Origin: Salinarchaeum sp.
GTDB lineage: Archaea; Halobacteriota; Halobacteria; Halobacteriales; SKNY01
Direction: 5' to 3'
NCBI GenBank assembly: GCA_007123105.1
Contig: SKNY01000117.1
Coordinates: 1 to 36,561, forward strand
DNA length: 36,561 bases
A program made the position numbers and the translations under genes. Below are positions 20,525 to 30,122 of the stretch, piece after piece; position 1 is the stretch's first letter, and every line of letters begins with the position of its first letter. Under the pieces are notes generated by a model that saw only the letters and a program-made list of their open reading frames with translations, was not told the DNA's origin and did not search any database.

Positions 20525-21252
20525 CTACGCCCCGGCGGCCTCGAGCCGGTCAAGTGCCAATCGAATACCGGCCGGCGGATTGTCGGGGTCCTCCTCGTAT
20601 TCGACGACCAGCGGCGGTGTCGTCGAGACGTGTTCGTCAAGTAAGTCCAGCAGGCCCGGCGTGTCGAGAGTGCCGTCGCCGGGCACGACCTCGGTCTCGG
20701 CATACTCAAAATCCTTCACGTGCACGGCGTGTACGCGGTCTCCGAGTGCCGGTATTACGTCCGCGGGTTTCTCGTCGACACGGAAGAAGTGACCTGTGTC
20801 AACGCAGGCATCATACAGTGGGTCCGACCCTCAATCACCGTGAGGATCTCGTCGACCGTCCGAAAGCCCGCCCACGGATCCGGTCCGTGATTGTGGAGTC
20901 CGAGATTGACACCGTGACGCTCTCCCGCGACCTCAAGTGCGTCGGCAACGACGACGTTTGCGGGATCGGAGCCGATGTTCAGATATTCAATGTCATGCGT
21001 GACGGCAAAGGAGAGGATCTCGTCGGTGTCCTCAGGCTCGTTCGGCGAGGGACAACTCCAGCCGACCACGTGGGCACCTACGTCTTCGAACGCGCCGATC
21101 GTCAGGTCCATGTCGGCCGGGTTGTCGTCCATTTCAAGGTGCGTGCCCGTGATCTCCACGACGTCAACGCGGAGGTCCTTGATGGCCGCGTCGATGCCGT
21201 CGACATCGAATTGGCGATAAGTCTAGGTCTGTACGCCGATGTCGAATGCCAT
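20525..21252 (-). pseudogene. Sugar phosphate isomerase/epimerase (xylose-isomerase-like TIM barrel), interrupted
   Basis: Minus strand reads MAFDIGVQT*TYRQFDVDGIDAAIKDLRVDVVEITGTHLEMDD... with in-frame TAG at 21223-21225, then a frameshift near 20819-20828 into ...DPLYDACVDTGHFFRVDEKPADVIPALGDRVHAVHVKDFEYAETEVVPGDGTLDTPGLLDLL... Confidence 0.85.
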
Positions 21253-21605
21253 GTCCGCCCGGTTTCCGTCCGGGATCAAAAAGTGCCCGTCGTACCGACC
21301 CAACGGCGTGTCCTGGTGTAGGCCGCCGAGACGTCGCTGCCGATTGCGGTGGGGATGCGAGGTACGAGACCAAAACAACTCGCCGACTGTCTCCTAGAAC
21401 ACTGATCAGCGCTCCCTCGCCAAAATCGGGCCCTCGCTGGTACACTGTGAGGCTCACACACCTCGACGAACGAGAGGCGGTAATGGGTCCTTACACGCGG
21501 TCCCGCCGGAAAACTGGCCTAACCATCCTCATCATTTATATCAAAGGGATAGCAAAACCGGATAATGCGTCGTACTCGTCCCGTTTCCCGTTGCCGGAGT
21601 GCTCG

Positions 21606-22094
21606 ATGAATCGGAGAGTAGCGCTAGCGACCATCGCGTCCGGGGCCGTCACCGCGATGAGTGGGTGTCTCGGCCACCGGACCGACGATCGCGGCCACCT
21701 CGAGATCGATCGATCGGATCTACCTGCCAACGAGGAATGTGCCGAACGCGAGCTGCTGGGGTTCGAGCGCATTCATTTCGCCGGGGCGGTTGCGAGCGCG
21801 ATCGGATTCGAGAACGCAGTCCAGTGGACGATCGAGATGCGAGAAAACGAGGAGCTGTGGCTCCGGATCACGGGATCGGACGTGCCCTATCCGCCGCTGT
21901 TGGAGTTGACGGATGCCAACGGGTCGGTACTGCTCGATTCCGACCACGCCGCACGGACCCCCCATAGCGTCACCGCTGCCGTCGACGGAACCTTCACGCT
22001 CTGGGTCGGCGACCGACGATCCGATGGTGGAGAGTACTTCGTGGATCTTGTGTGGTACAGTGCGGAAGGATGCAGCAACCCGTACACGGAGTGA
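21606..22094 (+). CDS. Haloarchaeal-type secreted lipoprotein, hypothetical
   Basis: MNRRVALATIASGAVTAMSGCLG lipobox, acidic mature region with TADANGSVLL/FTLWVGDRRSDGGEYFVDL-like beta-rich sequence. Confidence 0.65.
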   Translation: MNRRVALATIASGAVTAMSGCLGHRTDDRGHLEIDRSDLPANEECAERELLGFERIHFAGAVASAIGFENAVQWTIEMRENEELWLRITGSDVPYPPLLELTDANGSVLLDSDHAARTPHSVTAAVDGTFTLWVGDRRSDGGEYFVDLVWYSAEGCSNPYTE

Positions 22095-22100
22095 ATCACC

Positions 22101-22876
22101 ATGACCGACATCGTACTCCTGACCGGCGGTGTCGGCGTATTGGTACTCGGAACCAGTGTATTCCTGCTCTGGCGTGGCGTCACGAACTACCGTTGGAGCA
22201 GCGACCTCGCCAACGCCGTCCCGTTCGATGCGGAGCAGACGGCCAGTGCAGTGGTCGCCATCGAGGGCGTCATCGACGATCTGGTCGAGGGTCAACTGCT
22301 AGAAAGTCGGATGAGCGCCACCCCCTCCCCTCCCCGTGTGACGTATACGGCCCGACACATTATGAACCGTACCTCCGGCGATGTCGACGTGTGGCGTGCG
22401 CCTAGCGCCAATACCGAAAACGCGTGGAAGAACGGACCGATGCCGATCCGATCGTCCTGCAAACCGATGGAGGACCGGTCCCCGTCGATGCGGATGCCGC
22501 CCACGTCGACGTCTCGGACGACGATTACGCGTCAGTATCCCTCAGTGACGTCCGCGAAAACAGAGGTACGGTCGTCGGCCTCTGATGGTTCATCCGAAAC
22601 GTCCTCGCCCAGGGTAACGATCAGTATCATCGTGAATACGAGGAAACCTGCTTCTCGACGGGCGACACCCTCCGGGCAATTGGGCGGCTTTCTGGGTCGG
22701 ATGCCGAGGGGTGGCGGCTTGGGCGAGACGGTGGGTCGCCACTCGTGCTGACGTCCCGATCGCCCGACGACGTCGCGGGGACGTTCCGGTCTGCCGCCAC
22801 GAGCCGGCTGCTCGGTGGGGTGCTGGCCCTCGGCCTGGGGGTTGCGGTGTTGGCGGTGGGGACGGGACTCGTCTGA
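22101..22876 (+). pseudogene. GIDE-domain-like membrane protein, interrupted by frameshift(s) and an in-frame TGA
   Basis: N-terminal TM in ORF 22101 (MTDIVLLTGGVGVLVLGTSVFLLWRGV...VVAIEGVIDDL); another frame continues ERTDADPIVLQTDGGPVPVDADAAHVDVSDDDYASVSLSDVRENRGTVVGL*WFIRNVLAQGNDQYHREYEETCFSTGDTLRAIGRLS...LLGGVLALGLGVAVLAVGTGLV*. Confidence 0.65.
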
Positions 22877-22949
22877 GGAACCCCGGCAATGCCCGGAACG
22901 GGGCGGAGGCCGCCCCAACCGTTTTACAGGCATCCACTGATCGCTCCAC

Positions 22950-24230
22950 ATGGCCGCGACGAATGAGAAGCCCCGCGTGATCGCCACGACCGACGGCGAG
23001 ATCGACGACCGCTGTTCGATGATCCGTTTTCTCTTATACGCCAACGAATGGGACATCGAGGGACTGATCTACTCGAGTTCGCGCTTTCACTGGCAGGGCC
23101 ACAACTGGGCGGGTGAAACCTGGATCGAAGACCAAATCGACCGATACGAACGAGTCGTCGACCGGCTCCAAGCACACGATCCCGACTACCCCGATCCCGA
23201 CGAGCTCCGCGACCTCGTTGCTGTGGGTAACGTGGCAGACGTCGGTGAGATGGACGAGGAGACACCGGGATCAAACCAAATCGTCGACGTGCTGCTCGAC
23301 GACCGGCCTGGACCGGTGTACCTGCAGGTGTGGGGCGGGACCAACACGGTCGCCCGGGCATTACGAACCATCGAGGAACAGCATCCGGATCGGATGGCCG
23401 AGGTCGCCGAGAAGGCTATCGTCTACATTATTCTCAACCAGGATCGCACCTTGCGGGAGTACATCCAGCCGAACTGGCCGGAGCTCCAGGTGCTCAACAG
23501 CTTCCGGCAGTTTGCCGTCTTCGCCTACCACTGGGACGAACTCATCCCGGATCCGGATATTCGGGCGTATCTCGGAGACGAGTGGATGCGCACACACATC
23601 ATCGACGATCACGGTCCCCTATGTGGTGCGTATCCGACCGCAGACTGGGACGAACGGTTGTTCGTCTCCGAGGGCGACACGCCCGCGTACCTCCACCAGA
23701 TTCCAGTCGGACTCGGCAGCCTCGAGCATCCGAGCTTCGGTGGATGGGGCGGTCGCTTTCGCCGCGAACCCGGGAGCAAGAACGTCTGGATCGGCGCCAC
23801 CGATGACGGGGATGACTACAAACCGATCTGGCGGTGGATCCCAGATCTCCAGCGGGATTTCGCCGCGCGGGCAGACTGGTGTGTCTCGGATGTCGATGCG
23901 GCGAACCACCCGCCAGCGGTCGTGGTCAACGGTGATGCGGGCCGTGCACCGCTCCGGATCGACGTCGATCCCGGCGCGGTGATTACGGTGGACGGCCGGG
24001 AGAGTACCGATCCTGACGGCGACGAGCTGGCCTTCGAGTGGTGGCACTACCCCGAACCGAGTAGCGGGGGTGGCATGCCACCGACGATCCACCACCCCCA
24101 TCGACCCAGGACGACCGTGACCGTACCGGAAGCGGACGGTCGCGACGACCATCTGATTCTGTCGGTGACCGACGACGGCGAACCGCCGTTGACGCGGTAT
24201 CGGCGGGTCATCCTCGAGGTTGGAAACTGA
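22950..24230 (+). CDS. DUF1593 / nucleoside hydrolase-like protein with C-terminal Ig-like domain
   Basis: PRVIATTDGEIDDRCSMIRFLLYANEWDIEGLIYSSSRFHW, VYLQVWGGTNTVARAL, C-terminal ITVDGRESTDPDGDELAFEWWHYPEP...VSVTDDGEPPLTRYRRV. Confidence 0.8.
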   Translation: MAATNEKPRVIATTDGEIDDRCSMIRFLLYANEWDIEGLIYSSSRFHWQGHNWAGETWIEDQIDRYERVVDRLQAHDPDYPDPDELRDLVAVGNVADVGEMDEETPGSNQIVDVLLDDRPGPVYLQVWGGTNTVARALRTIEEQHPDRMAEVAEKAIVYIILNQDRTLREYIQPNWPELQVLNSFRQFAVFAYHWDELIPDPDIRAYLGDEWMRTHIIDDHGPLCGAYPTADWDERLFVSEGDTPAYLHQIPVGLGSLEHPSFGGWGGRFRREPGSKNVWIGATDDGDDYKPIWRWIPDLQRDFAARADWCVSDVDAANHPPAVVVNGDAGRAPLRIDVDPGAVITVDGRESTDPDGDELAFEWWHYPEPSSGGGMPPTIHHPHRPRTTVTVPEADGRDDHLILSVTDDGEPPLTRYRRVILEVGN

Positions 24231-24258
24231 GGAGGAGCGGTGCGGACACGCGGTGCGC

Positions 24259-26331
24259 TCAGGGTGAATCGTCTACGTACATCGTGAATGCATGGCGTCC
24301 TGGGGGCACGGACAATGAAATCACATCTCCCTCGACGATCGCATCGGTGGCGAGCCGATCACCTAGCCGAATGGCGCTGACGTTGGGGCGGCTGATCCGG
24401 AGATCGGTGCGGTCTGGGGTGGTGATGATCCCTCGGGTGTCTTCGAGGAAAAGGGAGATCGGCGTCGAACTTTCGACCCCACAATCGGCCAGCTCGACGG
24501 ATCGGGCGTTTCGGGCAAAGTACCAGGCCGTCCCACGGTCGGTCGTCCGATACAACATGGCGGTCCCGTCAAGCGTGAGTTCATCAGCTACGGTAACCGG
24601 ATCCGGACTAGCGGTCCCCACCAACACGTCCTGTACCCCATTCTCGTGATCGAGGACGACACCCGAATAGTCGGAACCGGTCCGACGCTCGATTGCGGGT
24701 GGGTTGATCGACTGATCTGCAGGCACCAGAACGGTCACGAGCGTTCGTGTTCCAGTTGACCCAACGGGATACGTCGTCGTCAGTCGGTAATGGTGACCCG
24801 AATCCGGCGTCCGCTCGAGATCGCCCGACTCGACTTCGTCACAGTCGACCGCCGTAGGTTCGGTTCCGTAACCGACATCCAGGGTGACACCGTCGACGGG
24901 TGCGTGATGATCGATGGCAGCTCGGTACCGGGTTCGGTCGGCGATCGCTGTCGGCGGCGACTCGGTCGCCGGGTGGAGGTATGCATGGATGACGGCTCCG
25001 GGATCCGCGCTAACCTCGTCGATCACGGGCACGTATCCGGGGAGTTCACCGCGGCCATGAACGAGCAGCAGACTCCGGCGAAAGTCGACGGCACCGAGCG
25101 CCCCACCGGCGTCACCACACGCGTAATCGAGTAAATCCGTCGTCCAGCCTTCGACGAGGCCGGCACCGGTTCGGTGCTCGTGTCGACGCCCATCGACTGC
25201 GATCGTGTTGTTCTTCCACGGTGGCCGCATGTTTTCGCCCAGCCAACCGCCGTTGACCGTCACTTTCGCGCCGTAGGCAGAGACGGCGATGGCGTTTGTC
25301 TCCTCGTGGGTGTGCCACTCGTCGTTGGCGGTGATGTTGTACAGGCCAGCCCCGAGACTGTGCGGGTCGTCTGGCAGTTCTCGAAAGACAGCGCCACCGT
25401 CTGGATACAGGCGGCTCTGGGGCACGATCGGATCGGGTAGTGATTCGTCCATCAGGACGTAACTGAGCAGGTGGCCAGGCGGCTCGTAGTCCTCGAGCAA
25501 CCAGGCTGCGTGTGCGGCGGCCGTCCGATCGAACCGACCGACACGCCAGAGCAGGGTGCTCTTTCGGGACTCGATCGACGCGTACGGAAACGCATCGCCG
25601 AATTGGTAGAGTTGTCGCGACGGATCGACGGCCGAACCGCACAGCCAGCGGTAGAAGTGGGCAAATCGAGGATTGTCGTAGTAGCGCTGATCGATGCCAG
25701 TGTGTTCCAGTACGTCGGCGTAGCCCGTTTTTTGCGGGCGGCTATCGCTCGAACCGAGCCGTGAGAACGCGTACGTATTCGCCACCGTCGAGACGCCGTC
25801 TGGGGTCATCTGGCAGCGGTAATTGTCGTAAAATGCGTCGTCCGGTCCGGTGCGGTCTCCACAGTAAATGTCCCACGTCCCGTGGGTCCCATATCGAGCG
25901 GCCGGCCACGAGCCCTCACGATCGATCTTGCCGATTTGGTCGGCGATGACGGCCTCACACGCCGCCACATCGTCTGGCGCGAGATCGTCGTGGACGATGT
26001 CGAGTGCAAGTATACAGACGAATGCGGCCCCCATCGGTGGGACCGTCCCGGCGTGGGCCTGCTCGGGATTAAAGGTCACCGCGGAAAGCTGCTCGACGAT
26101 CGCGTCGCGAACCTGGTTGGCGTGGTCGGCTTGGCGGTCCGGTTCGAGGATGTACCCGAGGGCGAGCGCGCCCACGTATCGATGCAACGGAATAGGATCG
26201 GTGCCGTCGTACCCGTTTTCGATTCGGTCGCGGGCGTCCACCCACATCGTCGCCCACGGCTCGCGGCCGGCGCGAGCGCGGAGGTCGGGAAACTGCGATC
26301 GGTGACAGAGCAGAAAGGGATGCTCGTCCAT
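24259..26331 (-). CDS. Heparinase II/III-like or polysaccharide-lyase-like protein
   Basis: N-terminal helical toroid region, FPDGGAVFRELP-like LYPDGGAVFRELPDD, NDEWHTHEETNAIAVSAYGAKVTVNGG, beta-rich C-terminus; ATG at 26331. Confidence 0.65.
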   Translation of the reverse strand: MDEHPFLLCHRSQFPDLRARAGREPWATMWVDARDRIENGYDGTDPIPLHRYVGALALGYILEPDRQADHANQVRDAIVEQLSAVTFNPEQAHAGTVPPMGAAFVCILALDIVHDDLAPDDVAACEAVIADQIGKIDREGSWPAARYGTHGTWDIYCGDRTGPDDAFYDNYRCQMTPDGVSTVANTYAFSRLGSSDSRPQKTGYADVLEHTGIDQRYYDNPRFAHFYRWLCGSAVDPSRQLYQFGDAFPYASIESRKSTLLWRVGRFDRTAAAHAAWLLEDYEPPGHLLSYVLMDESLPDPIVPQSRLYPDGGAVFRELPDDPHSLGAGLYNITANDEWHTHEETNAIAVSAYGAKVTVNGGWLGENMRPPWKNNTIAVDGRRHEHRTGAGLVEGWTTDLLDYACGDAGGALGAVDFRRSLLLVHGRGELPGYVPVIDEVSADPGAVIHAYLHPATESPPTAIADRTRYRAAIDHHAPVDGVTLDVGYGTEPTAVDCDEVESGDLERTPDSGHHYRLTTTYPVGSTGTRTLVTVLVPADQSINPPAIERRTGSDYSGVVLDHENGVQDVLVGTASPDPVTVADELTLDGTAMLYRTTDRGTAWYFARNARSVELADCGVESSTPISLFLEDTRGIITTPDRTDLRISRPNVSAIRLGDRLATDAIVEGDVISLSVPPGRHAFTMYVDDSP

Positions 26332-26849
26332 GGGTCGCCATCGAAGAAGCGGGGGATAAGGATTCTCCGAGCGGGCGGACGGCCATGGAGTGATTCGACG
26401 ATCACGATCGACCCGCATTCCCCAACGATCATCACACGGGTACTTCGGCCGACGGAGCGATAGCGTATGGTTCGCCCTGGTACTGTCCGGTTAACGGTGG
26501 AGACCCAAGCAGATGGTGGGTCCCGTACTCGTCGCCGTCCCAGAGTGCAACAAGGGCAATCAATGAATTCGTGGGCGGATTGGGTTCACAGGACCCATCT
26601 CACCGGACTTCGCCATCAGTTCCAGCGGTGTCACTCTGAGACCCGGAGTTCACCGGACCGGTTGCAGATTCAATCGTCAGGTGAGAGCAGAGGCCCAGCA
26701 AACCACGTCGATGATGAGTCGATCAATGCAGTTACAACGGACGCAGCCGTACCGCCGCGCCAGGTTCCGTGACGTCGTCGATTAGCTAATAATTAATGTC
26801 ACGACAGTCGTCCTGTTACAATGGTGGCTAGGGTGGGTTTCTATCTGGG

Positions 26850-27377
26850 ATGAGTGAATCCGGTGCCGAACAGACGAACGATCCCGCCTCTTGTGTAGAG
26901 TTACTCAGTTTGGAGGAGCGGGTGGGTATTCAGTTGTCGGATGTCGAACGGTTACTGCTCGTCTGCGATGGAACCGTCACCCACATGTTGGAGGCCTTAA
27001 CGCGAGAACCGGTCGAAGTGGTTGTCATAGCCCAGGACCGCGAGGGCGGGACGCTCGATCGTCGAGTCCGACTCGAGACGGGGACCGGTCGCCCATTACT
27101 CTGGGCCCGGTCCGCGATTACGGTAGATGAACTTGACGATTCGGTGGGTGAGTGGTTGCTCAAAGAAGACATGGGGATCGGCACTGCGCTCCGGAAAGCC
27201 GATGTCGAGACGCGACGAGTGCTCCGTGGGCTATCGATGCACGAACCGGACGAACAGTCCTTTCCAGCCTTCGTGCCCGCCAGTGCAGGAACCCTTATCG
27301 CCCGGACGTATCGAGTCTTCGAGTCCGACGTGCCGATTATGACCATTCGCGAATACATACCGTTCGGTCGACTGTGA
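26850..27377 (+). CDS. Chorismate pyruvate-lyase-like (UbiC/DUF98) protein
   Basis: LLLVCDGTVTHMLEALTREPVEVVVIAQ, RPLLWARSAITVDEL, GTLIARTYRVFESDVPIMTIREYIPF match the expected pattern of the chorismate-lyase superfamily. Confidence 0.65.
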   Translation: MSESGAEQTNDPASCVELLSLEERVGIQLSDVERLLLVCDGTVTHMLEALTREPVEVVVIAQDREGGTLDRRVRLETGTGRPLLWARSAITVDELDDSVGEWLLKEDMGIGTALRKADVETRRVLRGLSMHEPDEQSFPAFVPASAGTLIARTYRVFESDVPIMTIREYIPFGRL

Positions 27378-28523
27378 TCAGTGGGTGTCAAACTCTGCAA
27401 AGGTCATTGTCCATGCGCTCGCATCGTGCAGTGACTGCCCGTTAACGACCCCGGTTGGACGTGCAAGCGGCTTTACGCCATGGACCGTCTGTTGGGAAAC
27501 GAGTGACAGCGGCAGGCGGCGATTGCTCAGAAATCCGTACCGATTGAGGACAGCCTGAGGAATATTCGATGGCGGTGCAATCACTACATCAGCATCCGCG
27601 TGGTCACGTATTACGGCATCGGCCAATGCGGCAAAGGAGCCCGTAGGAGCTTGCACACCGGCCAGTGGGAGGACGTCCGAAAGATATGTGGTTGCGCCCC
27701 GACCGGTCGTTGCCCGACCGGCAATTACTGCGGCCGTCGGCTGACCATCTTGGGCAGCGATGTAACTACGATAGTTCACAAGGGGATTAGCGAACCGCCA
27801 GTCGTAGAAGCGCTCGTCTCGGTATGCGTGGAACCCATCCGGGATGTGCTCGAGGTACAGGGCTGCAAACGTCGAGGCGGGGACACCGTCGACGCAGGTG
27901 ATCTCGACCGCATGAACGTCCGCTTTCCCCGGTGTCGAACCGATCGTACGAGTCACCGCGCTCGCCACGTGCGGGCACAGCGGATCGAGCAGTCGGGCGA
28001 CGCCATGACCGAGCATCCCAGACGGACGTTGAATGCGAACGAATGATTCGCGGTTGCCGACGGGACGCCAACCGTGTTTTTCGAAGGTTCCCCGCGATAA
28101 CCGATTCGGGAAATCGAAGGCGAATGCGACACCTTTGGCAGTGTAGTCGTCCAAGGCGGCCCCGAGAATGTCCGTGTACAGTCCCTGACGTCGATGATTG
28201 GGATGAACGGCAGCGTCACACGGTTGGACAGCCATGACCGTATCGCACCCGGTGTGCATCTCCAGTGGGACGAACCCACCTGCCCCCACCACCTCATCGC
28301 CGGTGGTCGCCACGACGATCGGTAGCTCGGTTGCGTAAGGAATGTCAACATATTTCCAATCGAACCAGTCGTCAGAATAGATCGGGTTGAGGATCGACCG
28401 GTATAACTCGAGAATCGAGGGTCGGTCCGACTCGCGGGCACGTCGAATGCGATACCCATCGGATCGCACAACCAGTGGATCGACCGTCGATTGCCCTCGG
28501 GAATCCGTCACGACAGAAGGCAT
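27378..28523 (-). CDS. GNAT family N-acetyltransferase
   Basis: YRIRRARESDRPSILELYRSILNP, VVGAGGFVPLEM, AVHPNHRRQGLYTDILGAAL, GVAFAFDFPNRLSRGTFEKHGWRPVG; ATG at 28523. Confidence 0.8.
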   Translation of the reverse strand: MPSVVTDSRGQSTVDPLVVRSDGYRIRRARESDRPSILELYRSILNPIYSDDWFDWKYVDIPYATELPIVVATTGDEVVGAGGFVPLEMHTGCDTVMAVQPCDAAVHPNHRRQGLYTDILGAALDDYTAKGVAFAFDFPNRLSRGTFEKHGWRPVGNRESFVRIQRPSGMLGHGVARLLDPLCPHVASAVTRTIGSTPGKADVHAVEITCVDGVPASTFAALYLEHIPDGFHAYRDERFYDWRFANPLVNYRSYIAAQDGQPTAAVIAGRATTGRGATTYLSDVLPLAGVQAPTGSFAALADAVIRDHADADVVIAPPSNIPQAVLNRYGFLSNRRLPLSLVSQQTVHGVKPLARPTGVVNGQSLHDASAWTMTFAEFDTH

Positions 28524-28619
28524 ACTCGCACCAGTATCGTTACTCGTTTGGTAAGCTGAATCGGTCTTCCGGTAGGGAGGTTCTACTTTTGCGAACGGCA
28601 CCCCGCTAGAAGGTACCAG

Positions 28620-29930
28620 ATGGCCGATATGTGGAATCCATTGCTGGAGACAATGGATCGACGGGAGCTCGAACAGTTACAGGTCAAGAAGATCAGACGC
28701 CTGGTGAGGTGGTCGATCGACCACGTGCCATTTTACTCCGAGAAATTCCAGGGGATCGATCCTGCATCGATCACCACGCTCGCCGATGTCCAGACGCTTC
28801 CAACCACGACCAAAGCGGAACTCAGCAGCGTACAGTCTCGAGACGATACTCTGTATGGGGAACTCCTGGCAGAGGAAGCCACCAACGTCGCTACGTATCA
28901 CCAGACCTCCGGGACATCGGGTGAGCCCATCAAACAGGCCGATTCGCGACGCGATTGGGAATGGTGGGCGACCAATTGGGCGACAGTCCTCTGGGCTGCC
29001 GGCATCCGGCCGGAAGATCGGGTATTCATCCCGTTCTCCTACAATGTGTTCATTGCGTTTTGGGCGGGTCATTACGCCTGTGAACGGATCGGGGCCGAAG
29101 TCGTCCCCGGTGGAAGTTTCTCATCGGAAGAACGGATCAGCATCATCGACCACCTGTCACCGACGGCCATGATGACAACCCCGACGTACGCACTCCGGTT
29201 GGCCGAGGTGGCCGAGCAGGAAGGACTAACGCCCGCCGACACCACGATCGAACGGATCGTCTGCGCGGGCGAAATCGGAGCGAGTGTGCCATCGACCAAG
29301 GATCGGATCGCGGAACGATGGGGAGCGGTGGTGTACGACCACGCCGGTGCGACCGAAACCGGCGCCTGGGGCTACGATTGTGGGGAAGGCGACGCCGGCA
29401 TCCACTTCAACGAGTCGATGTTTCTTGTAGAAATACTCGATCCGAACGGACGGCCGGTCGAACAGGGTGAGACGGGACGGCTGGTCGTCACCCCACTAGA
29501 TCGCCGGTCGCAACCGGTCATTCGCTTCGAGCAGGGCGATCACGTCGTGAAAGGGCCAACCTCCGAGTGCCCATGCGGTCGAAGTTACCGTGTTGCACCT
29601 GGCGGTGTGCTCGGGAGAGCCGACGATTTCAAACTCGTCAACGGTGTATTACTATCACCTCGGGCGATCGAAGACGTTATCCGCGGGATAGACGGGCTCT
29701 CCGATGCGTATCGGGTCGTCCTCGCCGAACACGAAGAGAAGGCCATTGACGTCGCGACCGTCATCGTTGAAGTACGAGAGGGTGCACCGGATCGATGCGA
29801 GCAGATCACCACCGAACTCCAGACGGCCTTACAACGAGCAAGCGGGCTCACCTTCCGGATCGAGATCCAGAACCAGGGGTCACTCGAGCGGTCGGAGCTA
29901 AAAGCCGAACGAATCATCGATACCCGATAA
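28620..29930 (+). CDS. Phenylacetate-CoA ligase-like (PaaK) AMP-forming acyl/aryl ligase
   Basis: LPTTTKAELSS, YHQTSGTSGEPIKQ, VYDHAGATETGAWGYDC, GETGRLVVTPLDRRSQPVIRFEQGDHV, GRADDFKLVNGVLLSPRAIEDVI. Confidence 0.85.
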   Translation: MADMWNPLLETMDRRELEQLQVKKIRRLVRWSIDHVPFYSEKFQGIDPASITTLADVQTLPTTTKAELSSVQSRDDTLYGELLAEEATNVATYHQTSGTSGEPIKQADSRRDWEWWATNWATVLWAAGIRPEDRVFIPFSYNVFIAFWAGHYACERIGAEVVPGGSFSSEERISIIDHLSPTAMMTTPTYALRLAEVAEQEGLTPADTTIERIVCAGEIGASVPSTKDRIAERWGAVVYDHAGATETGAWGYDCGEGDAGIHFNESMFLVEILDPNGRPVEQGETGRLVVTPLDRRSQPVIRFEQGDHVVKGPTSECPCGRSYRVAPGGVLGRADDFKLVNGVLLSPRAIEDVIRGIDGLSDAYRVVLAEHEEKAIDVATVIVEVREGAPDRCEQITTELQTALQRASGLTFRIEIQNQGSLERSELKAERIIDTR

Positions 29931-29933
29931 CCC

Positions 29934-30122
29934 ATGCAAGCGCAACCATCTCCCGAACAGATTCGATCCTGCTTGGCCGAATTAGACGATGCTGCCAGGG
30001 AACTTCGTCAGTTCGGCGAGATACACGACATTCCAGTCCTCGAACACGAAGCCGCCCGTCTACAAGATATCATCGCCGTGCTGTCCATGCACGTTCCTGA
30101 AGTGACAGAATACAGTGAATGA
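29934..30122 (+). CDS. Small helical hypothetical protein
   Basis: 62 aa, starts 3 bp after the PaaK-like stop; overlaps the downstream rhodanese-like frame. Confidence 0.5.
   Translation: MQAQPSPEQIRSCLAELDDAARELRQFGEIHDIPVLEHEAARLQDIIAVLSMHVPEVTEYSE

Noticed and set aside
19734-20792. 352-aa plus-strand ORF opposite the toroid-like gene
   Set aside because: Antisense to a better-supported coding frame; no recognisable motifs
21223-21225. TAG in the isomerase gene as possible pyrrolysine codon
   Set aside because: The same gene also has a frameshift and no pyl genes are visible in the window; pseudogene is simpler
26464-26610. Minus-strand fragment NSLIALVALWDGDEYGTHHLLGSPPLTGQYQGEPYAIAPSAEVPV
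   Set aside because: Protein-like but short, with no start or recognised family; could be chance
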